Origin: Cacconaster sp045641345
GTDB taxonomy: Bacteria > Bacteroidota > Bacteroidia > Bacteroidales > UBA932
Direction of reading: 5' to 3'
Assembly (NCBI GenBank): GCA_045641345.1
Contig: JAZUGR010000005.1
Location: forward strand, 1-5,493
Length of the DNA: 5,493 nucleotides
Part shown: positions 1-5,460 of the stretch, one piece after another
Position numbering within the stretch: position 1 is the stretch's first letter
Layout: every line of letters starts with the position of its first letter
Notes under the pieces: model-generated
Database searches by the model: none
Told to the model about the DNA's origin: nothing
The model's input: the letters and a program-made list of their open reading frames with translations, nothing else
Translations under genes and position numbers: made by a program

Positions 1-505
1 GGACAATCATATCGCGTTAAAGAAACTCAAAAATTGCTGAAAAACTTGGAATGATAACAAGACTTGTTTACCTTTGAAAGCCTCTTTCTGTGGCCCCTTT
101 TTCAAATACTATCTGGGGGAAATCCACGTTACCATCTACACGGGATGGCGCAATTTCAGCCTGACCATAAAAGGAAGGGACGGGCGGATTCTTCTGAGCG
201 AAAAATGCTCCGATAATGCATATATGCAGGATTTCCTGAATAATCGCAATATCAGGCCTTCGTGCTTTTCCTGTCCTGCCCGTGAAGGACGCAGCGGAAG
301 CGACATCACCATAGCCGATTTCTGGGGCATTGCCAAGACGCACCCCGAGTTGGATGACAACGGGGGCACCGGACTTGTGATGATCAATACCGGAAAGGGG
401 CGCAAGGCTTTTCGGGAGATTGCGGAAAAAGGAAGCATACGTTTCACAGAAGCATCTTACGAGCAGGCCGTGGCCCGTAATAAAGCCATTGTCAGTGATC
501 CGTAA
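1..505 (+). pseudogene. Decayed coenzyme F420 hydrogenase/dehydrogenase beta-subunit family gene (5' end outside window)
   Basis: The best-preserved part (74-505, 143 codons) carries the family's C-terminal-domain hallmarks: a GWRNFSL segment (residues 24-30 counted from the TTG at 74), the paired cysteines of PSCFSC (C64, C67), SDITIADFWGI (76-86) and DNGGTGLVMINT (95-106). Family members are iron-sulfur/flavin-type proteins; in Bacteroidales they are often found in polysaccharide-biosynthesis loci. Several signs suggest a broken gene. The open frame has no ATG start and is closed upstream by TGA at 38-40. Frame 1 reads something resembling the family's upstream region (KLLKNLE, then DLFTFE), but is cut by TGA-TAA at 52-57. 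The expected CHGVPSP-to-YYL segment is squeezed into FCGPFFKYYL, the FRDK stretch normally before GWRNFSL is missing, and the protein stops about 30-40 residues early, at NKAIVSDP. Family assignment is fairly secure; pseudogene status is inferred from remembered family sequences. A short translated protein starting at TTG 74 is the alternative. Confidence 0.65.
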
Positions 506-509
506 ATTC

Positions 510-1121
510 TCAGAACAGGCCGAACAGGCGGGCGTCGAGCCTGTCGGTGATGGAGGCGAAGTCTTCCGGCCGGTTTTCGAAATCCAGACCGTCGGTATCG
601 ATTGTAAGCACCTGACCCTTGTATGAGGCGATGAACTCCTCATAGCGCTCGTTGAGGCCCGTCAGATAATCGAGGCTCATCCCCTGCTCGTAGTCGCGCC
701 CCCTTTTCTGTATCTGGCTCACAAGGTGAGGCACCGAGCTGCGCAGATATATCATAAGGTCTGGCATCCTGACCGACTGCATCACCACGTTGAAAAGGTC
801 CATATAGGCATCGAAATCGCGCTTGGAAAGGTTGCCCTGGGCGTAGTTGTTGGCTACGAACACCTGCACCCCCTCGAATATGGTGCGGTCCTGTATCACG
901 GTTTCGCTGCTGCGGGCGATTTCCATAACGTCCTTGAGCCTCTGGGTAAGGAAATATATCTCCAGATTGAATGACCAGCGGGGTATGTCCTTGTAATAAT
1001 CTTCCAGAAACGGGTTGTAGGTGACGGCTTCATACTTGGGCGTCCAGCCGTAGTGCTTTGCCAGCATACCGGTGAGGGTGGTCTTGCCGCTGCCGATATT
1101 TCCTGCTACTCCGATATGCAT
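510..1121 (-). CDS. Deoxynucleoside kinase (dNK/dGK/dAK family)
   Basis: A 203-residue cytoplasmic kinase that transfers the gamma-phosphate of a nucleoside triphosphate to a deoxynucleoside, feeding the salvage route to dNTPs. Visible features are the N-terminal P-loop GNIGSGKTT (residues 7-15), the substrate-side glutamate with NPFLEDYYKD (E31 and 36-45), the dNK-type DRT motif in VIQDRTIFEG (78-80, where many relatives have DRS), the IYLRSS strand (124-129) and the arginine-rich LID segment KRGRDYE (139-145). The length matches the single-domain bacterial family. Which base it prefers (dA, dG, dC or T) cannot be read from these motifs. The ATG at 1121 is chosen because the P-loop follows immediately, as in relatives; no Shine-Dalgarno is seen. 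It is the last gene of the minus-strand cluster, 33 nt after ispE, and ends 4 nt from the end of the convergent pseudogene. Confidence 0.93.
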   Translation of the reverse strand: MHIGVAGNIGSGKTTLTGMLAKHYGWTPKYEAVTYNPFLEDYYKDIPRWSFNLEIYFLTQRLKDVMEIARSSETVIQDRTIFEGVQVFVANNYAQGNLSKRDFDAYMDLFNVVMQSVRMPDLMIYLRSSVPHLVSQIQKRGRDYEQGMSLDYLTGLNERYEEFIASYKGQVLTIDTDGLDFENRPEDFASITDRLDARLFGLF

Positions 1122-1154
1122 AGTGAAGAAGATTGGGTCACGAAGTTAAGAATT

Positions 1155-1913
1155 TTACCGGAATATTCCCATCACTGCGCTGCCGCTGCCGGACATTGCG
1201 GCATAGACTGCACCCCGGCGGTAGAAATCCTCCTTCACCGCTGCAATCTCGGGATGGATGGGGAAGATGCTCTCCTCAAAGTCGTTTTGTAGAAGACCCT
1301 TCCATCGCTCCACGGGGAGAGAGAGCACATCTTCCAGAGGCATTGACGGCAGATGAGGGTGCACGCCCGAATAGGCCTCCCGGGTGGATACCGCCACTTC
1401 GGGTTTGACGACCTCTATGCGGTATGCCGACAGATCGATCTCCATCGGAGTGAGAATCTCCCCGCGGCCCCGGGCAATCATCGGCCGGTTGTAGACGAAG
1501 AACGGGCAGTCGCTGCCGAGGGTCGCGGCAATGGAAGCCATCTCCTCTTTGGAGAGATGGAGCGAAAACATTTCGTCGAGCATCGTTATGGCGAATGCCG
1601 CATCGGCGCTTCCTCCGCCGAGCCCCGCCCCGAACGGGATCCCCTTCCAGAGGTGCATCTCGACAGGGGCGATGCCGAATTCGACGTGCATCACTTTCCA
1701 CGCCTTGAAAACGAGATTGTCCTCCTGCGGACCGTCGATGGAGATGCCGTAAAGATGCAGCGAAGTCCCGCCTGAAGCGGAAGGCACGATTTCCAATACG
1801 TCGCGCAGGCCGCAGTAGGGGATGAAGAGGCTCTCCAGATCGTGATACCCGTCCCCGCGCTTGCGGAGGACATTGAGTCCCAGATTCAGTTTCGCGTTGG
1901 GGAAAGTTATCAT
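1155..1913 (-). CDS. ispE: 4-diphosphocytidyl-2-C-methyl-D-erythritol kinase (IspE)
   Basis: GHMP-family kinase that phosphorylates the 2-hydroxyl of CDP-methylerythritol with ATP, the fourth step of the MEP (non-mevalonate) route to IPP and DMAPP. The 252 residues show the N-terminal FPNAKLNLGLNV strand with the catalytic lysine (K8), GYHDLESLF (22-30), the glycine-rich phosphate loop IPFGAGLGGGSADAA (92-106), GSDCPFF with the likely catalytic aspartate D135, ARGRGE (147-152), and the C-terminal GHMP motif AAMSGSGSAVMG (238-249). The open frame runs upstream to 2252, but that part only shadows tadA. The ATG at 1913 gives the family N-terminus and overlaps the tadA stop as ATGA, which suggests translational coupling. 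The protein ends only three residues after the last motif, a little shorter than many homologues but with no motif lost. Confidence 0.96.
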   Translation of the reverse strand: MITFPNAKLNLGLNVLRKRGDGYHDLESLFIPYCGLRDVLEIVPSASGGTSLHLYGISIDGPQEDNLVFKAWKVMHVEFGIAPVEMHLWKGIPFGAGLGGGSADAAFAITMLDEMFSLHLSKEEMASIAATLGSDCPFFVYNRPMIARGRGEILTPMEIDLSAYRIEVVKPEVAVSTREAYSGVHPHLPSMPLEDVLSLPVERWKGLLQNDFEESIFPIHPEIAAVKEDFYRRGAVYAAMSGSGSAVMGIFR

Positions 1914-2344
1914 CGCCTGTCCTTGAAAAAGTCTGTCATCAACTCTCCGCACTCGCCTGCCAGAACGCCTTTTGCCACTTCGGTGCGGGGGTGCAGCAGC
2001 GACGGGCTGAAAAGGGTGTATCCGCGCTTCGGGTCGTCGGCCCCGTACACTATACGGCTTGTCTGCGCCCAGGCCATTGCGGCGGCGCACATCGGGCAGG
2101 GTTCCACCGTTACGTAGAGAGTGCATCCTGCCAGATATTTGCCGCCAAGATAATCGGCAGCCATCGTTATGGCCTGCATCTCGGCGTGGGCCGTGGCATC
2201 GTGCAGCGTTTCGGTAAGGTTGTGCGCCCGCGCTATGATCCGCCCCCGGCACACCACGACGGCCCCTATGGGCACTTCTCCCTCTTTCAATGCCGCCGCG
2301 GCCTCCCGCAGCGCTTCCTTCATATATTTTTCGTCGTCGGTCAT
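1910..2344 (-). CDS. tadA: tRNA-specific adenosine deaminase (TadA)
   Basis: Zinc-dependent deaminase of the cytidine/deoxycytidylate deaminase fold that converts adenosine-34 of tRNA-Arg(ACG) to inosine so that one tRNA reads CGU, CGC and CGA. In the 144-residue product the zinc and proton-shuttle motif HAE is at H53-A-E55 and the second zinc motif PCPMC at 82-86 (C83, C86). PIGAVVV (25-31), the N42 position after RAH, and the DPKRGY segment (104-109) also fit TadA. The frame stays open to an ATG at 2389, but that start would overlap the lipoprotein gene by 35 nt and add an unrelated 15-residue tail. The ATG at 2344 gives the usual MTDDEKYM-type N-terminus, 10 nt after the preceding stop. 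Some Bacteroidota homologues are annotated only as nucleoside deaminase, and a guanine-deaminase-like role is the main alternative. Confidence 0.92.
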   Translation of the reverse strand: MTDDEKYMKEALREAAAALKEGEVPIGAVVVCRGRIIARAHNLTETLHDATAHAEMQAITMAADYLGGKYLAGCTLYVTVEPCPMCAAAMAWAQTSRIVYGADDPKRGYTLFSPSLLHPRTEVAKGVLAGECGELMTDFFKDRR

Positions 2345-2354
2345 ATCTTTAGGG

Positions 2355-3266
2355 TCAGAGTTTTGAAAGCACCAGTTCGGTGGGGGCATCCTTGCATATC
2401 ACCCGTTTGTCCTCGTCGAGCAGGTAGAGCGAGGGGATGGCGCGCAGATAGTATGACTTGTCGTCGTGGATGGTCATCTCCTCCTCGAAACAGTTTATCC
2501 ACTCCTGAGGATAGTGCGGCATATATTTGTACCATTCGCCAAGGTCGGAGTCGGGGTATACGTTGAGCACCTTGAGAGTGCCTTCCTTCATCATCCCGCC
2601 CACTTTCGCCGAAGCCTTGAGCGCGTCGATTATCTCCTTGCAGGAGGTGCACCCCGGGTTGGAGAAGAACATTATCAGGCGCTCCGCCTTTATCTCGTGC
2701 ATCCTTCCGGAGCGCCCGTCCCTGAGGGTGTATGTAAAGTCGTTGGCCACCGTGCCGAGCCGGTTGAGGGATACCAGAGGGAGATAATGCTCCGCCCTTT
2801 GCTTTGCCGCGGCATCGGCAAGAGGGGATGAGATGATTTTCTGCAGCACCGGAATGTAGCACTCCTCGTTGCGGTAGGGGGAGTTGACGTCGAAAAGATA
2901 TTTCTCCTCCAGGGAGAGCACCCGGTCGAAAATACGATCGCCGATCCCTGCGGCCTGTTCCCTTTCCGCCCTGGAAAGCAGAGAGTCCTGCGCGGGCCGG
3001 ATCAGCTCGAGAGGCGCATTGATGAGCAGGGACACATACTGCGAAAAAGCTTCCTCGAATACCAGTGTGTCGCAGCTGCACCCTCCGGCAAAGTATCCGT
3101 TCCAGAAATGGGTGAGGAGATACCCCGCCGCCCCCTCCTGCGAGAGCATCACCTCCGGAACCTGCGGATAGGGAAAAGCCTTGCCGGCCTTCGGACCTTT
3201 GCCGCTTCCGCCCGAGCAGGAGAGTGCCAGAAGGCACAGGATTATGAAAAACGGATATTTTTGCAT
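2355..3266 (-). CDS. DUF5106-type thioredoxin-fold lipoprotein
   Basis: A 303-residue secreted lipoprotein. The N-terminus (MQKY, then FFIILCLLAL) is a short type II signal peptide with lipobox LALSC, placing the lipidated cysteine at C17, followed by a Gly/Ser/Lys linker. The middle part (about 35-180), with YLLTHFWNGYF and SPYRNEECYIPVLQKI, resembles the Bacteroidota DUF5106 domain. The C-terminal part (about 180-303) looks like a thioredoxin fold: a beta strand LIMFFSNPG, the CxxC site C206-T-S-C209 at the start of a helix, and the cis-proline loop AIPSLYLLD (276-284). This suggests a thiol-disulfide reductase or redox-sensing role at the envelope, but the substrate and function are not established. 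A second close cysteine pair, C63-S-C65, lies in the middle domain. The gene heads the minus-strand cluster with tadA, ispE and the kinase, and diverges from groES. The domain call is from remembered family features. Confidence 0.85.
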   Translation of the reverse strand: MQKYPFFIILCLLALSCSGGSGKGPKAGKAFPYPQVPEVMLSQEGAAGYLLTHFWNGYFAGGCSCDTLVFEEAFSQYVSLLINAPLELIRPAQDSLLSRAEREQAAGIGDRIFDRVLSLEEKYLFDVNSPYRNEECYIPVLQKIISSPLADAAAKQRAEHYLPLVSLNRLGTVANDFTYTLRDGRSGRMHEIKAERLIMFFSNPGCTSCKEIIDALKASAKVGGMMKEGTLKVLNVYPDSDLGEWYKYMPHYPQEWINCFEEEMTIHDDKSYYLRAIPSLYLLDEDKRVICKDAPTELVLSKL

Positions 3267-3298
3267 ATTTTTATGTCAAATTGTCAGCCACGGACCAT

Positions 3299-3313
3299 TG
3301 GCACTCATTTTGC
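3299..3313 (+). promoter_or_regulatory. Candidate groES promoter: perfect sigma-54 -24/-12 match
   Basis: TGGCAC (3299-3304), five bases, then TTGC (3310-3313) matches the sigma-54 consensus at all ten fixed positions with the correct 12-nt GG-to-GC spacing. The expected start would be near 3325, leaving a leader of about 38 nt before the groES ATG. The same bases also allow a weaker Bacteroidetes housekeeping reading: a -7-like TCATTTTG (3305-3312; consensus TAnnTTTG, one mismatch) with ATTG (3280-3283) 21 nt upstream as a poor -33 element. The position supports a promoter here; which sigma factor uses it is inference. Confidence 0.5.
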
Positions 3314-3338
3314 CGTATCCAAGGCCGTAAACGGAGCG

Positions 3339-3360
3339 TAAAAATACCAAAAAAATACCA
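3339..3360 (+). repeat. 11-bp tandem duplication in the groES leader
   Basis: Two adjacent 11-base units, TAAAAATACCA (3339-3349) and AAAAAATACCA (3350-3360), differ at one base and end 2 nt before the groES ATG. They form the A-rich stretch in front of the start. No Shine-Dalgarno is present, so this A-rich leader is probably what recruits the ribosome, as is common in Bacteroidota. Confidence 0.7.
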
Positions 3361-3362
3361 TT

Positions 3363-3638
3363 ATGAAAATTAAACCATTAGCAGACAGAGTTCTGATTGA
3401 GGCCAAGGAAGCCGAAACTAAAACAGCGTGCGGATTGTACATACCCGATACGGCCAAGGAAAAGCCGCAGCAGGGCAAGGTCGTTGCGGTAGGCAGCGGC
3501 AAGAAGGACGAACCTATGGAGCTTGCAGAGGGTGACATCGTTCTCTACGGCAAGTATTCCGGTACCGAAATCACGGTTGACGGCAAGAACTATCTCATCA
3601 TGCGCCAGAGCGACGTAGTGGCAGTTCTGAAAAAATAG
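3363..3638 (+). CDS. groES: Co-chaperonin GroES (Hsp10)
   Basis: A 91-residue co-chaperonin. Seven copies form the lid that closes the GroEL cavity during ATP-driven folding in the cytoplasm. The N-terminal MKIKPLADRVLIE (1-13), PDTAKEKPQQGKVVAVGSGK (28-47), the GDIVLYGKYSGTEI strand region (57-70) and the C-terminal YLIMRQSDVVAVL (77-89) are typical and of normal length. The mobile loop (about 17-33) that binds the GroEL apical domain carries Leu-Tyr-Ile at 25-27 where E. coli has Ile-Val-Leu. The ATG at 3363 follows an A-rich leader with no Shine-Dalgarno. groEL follows after a 172-nt spacer, long for this gene pair and filled by a structured segment. The two genes are presumably co-transcribed. 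Confidence 0.97.
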   Translation: MKIKPLADRVLIEAKEAETKTACGLYIPDTAKEKPQQGKVVAVGSGKKDEPMELAEGDIVLYGKYSGTEITVDGKNYLIMRQSDVVAVLKK

Positions 3639-3664
3639 TTGATAATCAAGTTTAACATGAATCG

Positions 3665-3784
3665 CGGCGGAGTGAAAATTCTTTTTTTAAGGGCCGTCCG
3701 CCCACGGACTTAGTGGGAGGGGCCCGAACCGACAGGTTTGGGAGGGCTCGTCACTGGCCCGAGAAAAGAAATTTCACGAAGCCG
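3665..3784 (+). ncRNA. Candidate structured RNA element in the groES-groEL spacer (unrecognised class)
   Basis: Hand folding pairs almost the whole 120 nt. From the outside in: CGGC 3665-3668 with GCCG 3781-3784; a 3x3 loop GGA/GAA able to form three G.A pairs; GTGAAA 3672-3677 with TTTCAC 3772-3777; one A.A mismatch; 3679-3688 with 3761-3770 (ten pairs, two of them G.U); an AA bulge; GGGCC 3691-3695 with GGCCC 3756-3760; then a three-way junction. Its arms are GTCCG/CGGAC (3696-3700/3705-3709, loop CCCA) and AGTGG/TCACT (3712-3716/3751-3755). The second arm continues through a purine-rich internal loop to CCCGAACC/GGTTTGGG (3723-3730/3735-3742, loop GACA). About 43 base pairs form in all. 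No T-run follows the stem, so it is not an intrinsic terminator. It ends 26 nt before the groEL ATG, suggesting control of groEL translation, mRNA processing or stability; function is inference. A small inverted-repeat mobile element is the main alternative. Confidence 0.6.
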
Positions 3785-3810
3785 AGGCGGAAATTAACGA
3801 TTAAAATATT

Positions 3811-5439
3811 ATGGCAAAGGAAATCAAATTCAATACTGAAGCGCGCAACCTCATGAAGGAAGGTGCCGACGCGCTCGCAAATGCAGTCAAGGTCACACTC
3901 GGTCCCAAGGGCCGCAACGTGGTTATCGACAAAAAGTTCGGTGCTCCCCACGTAACCAAGGACGGTGTTACCGTAGCCAAGGAAATCGAACTCGAGGACC
4001 GCTTCCAGAACATGGGCGCACAGATGGTCCGCGAGGTGGCATCCAAGACCAACGACCAGGCAGGTGACGGTACAACCACCGCTACGGTTCTTGCACAGGC
4101 CATCATCAACGTGGGCCTCAAGAACGTTGCCGCCGGTGCAAACCCTATGGACATCAAGCGCGGTATCGACAAGGCTGTCGAGGCTGTTGTGGCAGACCTC
4201 AAGAAGCAGAGCAAGGAAGTCGGCGACGACTTCTCCAAGATCGAGCAGGTGGGCACCATCTCCGCCAACAACGACGGCTTCATCGGCAAGCTCATCGCAG
4301 ATGCAATGAGCAAGGTCAAGAAGGACGGCGTGATCACCGTCGAGGAGGCCAAGGGCACGGCTACCGAGGTCAAGGTGGTTGAAGGAATGCAGTTCGACCG
4401 CGGCTATATCTCCGCATATTTCATGACCAACGCCGACAAGATGGAGGCTGTTCTCGACCAGCCCAGCATCCTTATCACCGACAAGAAAATCTCCACGATG
4501 AAGGACCTTATGCCGATTCTCGAGCCCATCGCACGTGACGGCAAGTCGCTCCTTATCATCGCCGAGGACGTCGATGGCGAAGCCCTCACCACCCTTGTGG
4601 TCAACAAGCTCCGCGGCACCCTCAAGATTGCCGCAGTGAAGGCTCCCGGCTTCGGCGACCGCCGCAAGGAGATGCTTCAGGACATAGCAACCCTCACGGG
4701 AGGTACGGTTATCTCGGAGGAGAGGGGCTTCACTCTCGAAAACACCACACCCGATATGCTCGGCAAGGCTGAGAAGGTTGTCATCGACAAGGAAAACACC
4801 ACTATCGTCAACGGCGCCGGCGACAAGGCTGCAATCGACGACCGTGCAAACCAGATCCGCAAGCAGATATCCACAACCACCAGCGACTACGACCGCGAAA
4901 AGCTCCAGGAGCGTCTCGGCAAACTGTCGGGCGGAGTGGCTGTGCTCTATGTGGGCGCCGCTTCGGAGGTTGAGATGAAGGAGAAGAAAGACAGGGTTGA
5001 GGATGCGCTCAATGCAACCCGCGCCGCTGTCGAAGAGGGTATCATCCCCGGCGGTGGAGTGGCATACCTGCGTGCAATCGCTTCGCTCGACGGCCTCAAG
5101 GGCGACAATGAAGACGAGCAGACAGGTATCAACATCGTTGCCCGCGCAATCGAGGAGCCTATCCGTACAATCGCCGCCAATGCCGGCAAGGAAGGCAGCG
5201 TGATTGTCCAGAAAATCAAGGAAGGCAAGGGTGACTTCGGATACAACGCCCGCGGCGACAAGTTCGAGAAGCTCTTTGCCGCAGGGGTCATCGACCCTAC
5301 CAAGGTTGTGCGCGTGGCTCTTCAGAACGCCGCTTCGGTTGCAGGAATGTTCCTCACCACCGAATGCGCTCTGGCCGACATCAAGGAAGAGACTCCGGCA
5401 ATGCCCGCAATGAATCCCGGAATGGGAGGTATGATGTAG
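3811..5439 (+). CDS. groEL: Chaperonin GroEL (Hsp60)
   Basis: A 542-residue group I chaperonin; fourteen subunits form the double ring that encloses unfolded proteins and refolds them using ATP and GroES. The equatorial ATP-site motifs are present: TLGPKGRNVVID (29-40), DGVTVAKEIEL (51-61), GDGTTTATVLA (85-95) and the catalytic aspartate D398 in VEDALNATRAA. The group I signature AAVEEGIIPGGG is at 405-416. The apical-domain substrate/GroES-binding tyrosines Y199 and Y203 are in GYISAYF, and KAPGFGDRRKEML (277-289) is intact. The tail ends in Met/Gly/Pro-rich PAMPAMNPGMGGMM, the flexible cavity-floor tail. Codons are strongly biased to C-ending forms, as expected of a highly expressed gene. 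The ATG at 3811 follows an A/T-rich leader with no Shine-Dalgarno. The structured spacer upstream is the unusual part of its context. Confidence 0.98.
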   Translation: MAKEIKFNTEARNLMKEGADALANAVKVTLGPKGRNVVIDKKFGAPHVTKDGVTVAKEIELEDRFQNMGAQMVREVASKTNDQAGDGTTTATVLAQAIINVGLKNVAAGANPMDIKRGIDKAVEAVVADLKKQSKEVGDDFSKIEQVGTISANNDGFIGKLIADAMSKVKKDGVITVEEAKGTATEVKVVEGMQFDRGYISAYFMTNADKMEAVLDQPSILITDKKISTMKDLMPILEPIARDGKSLLIIAEDVDGEALTTLVVNKLRGTLKIAAVKAPGFGDRRKEMLQDIATLTGGTVISEERGFTLENTTPDMLGKAEKVVIDKENTTIVNGAGDKAAIDDRANQIRKQISTTTSDYDREKLQERLGKLSGGVAVLYVGAASEVEMKEKKDRVEDALNATRAAVEEGIIPGGGVAYLRAIASLDGLKGDNEDEQTGINIVARAIEEPIRTIAANAGKEGSVIVQKIKEGKGDFGYNARGDKFEKLFAAGVIDPTKVVRVALQNAASVAGMFLTTECALADIKEETPAMPAMNPGMGGMM

Positions 5440-5460
5440 TCAGCGTCCCTCGCAATACAG

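Noticed and set aside
1914..2252. N-terminal extension of ispE to 2252
   Set aside because: The extra 113 residues are a frame shadow over tadA with no IspE similarity; the family N-terminus starts at 1913.
2341..3237. Long minus-strand open frame of 298 codons alongside the lipoprotein gene
   Set aside because: Its Arg/Gly/Pro-rich translation has no recognisable motif, while the neighbouring frame encodes a clear signal peptide, CxxC site and cis-Pro loop.
3267..3298. Promoter for the minus-strand cluster
   Set aside because: One TTTG-containing stretch occurs close to the start codon on the minus strand, but the TA half and a -33 partner are missing, so I could not support a call.
3298..3324. 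CIRCE heat-shock operator (HrcA site) upstream of groES
   Set aside because: TTGGCACTC resembles the left half, but the expected right half (GAGTGCTAA after nine bases) is replaced by unrelated sequence.
3325..3334. Small palindrome CCGT-AA-ACGG in the groES leader
   Set aside because: Only a few base pairs with a very short loop; expected by chance and not tied to any other signal.
3672..3777. Structured spacer read as an intrinsic terminator between groES and groEL
   Set aside because: The T-run (3682-3688) comes before the stem on the plus strand, and the bases after the stem are A/G-rich; on the minus strand the stem is followed by A's. Neither orientation fits a terminator.
3801..4373. 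Minus-strand 190-codon open frame opposite groEL
   Set aside because: Low-complexity Ser/Ala/Leu translation that is the shadow of biased groEL codons.
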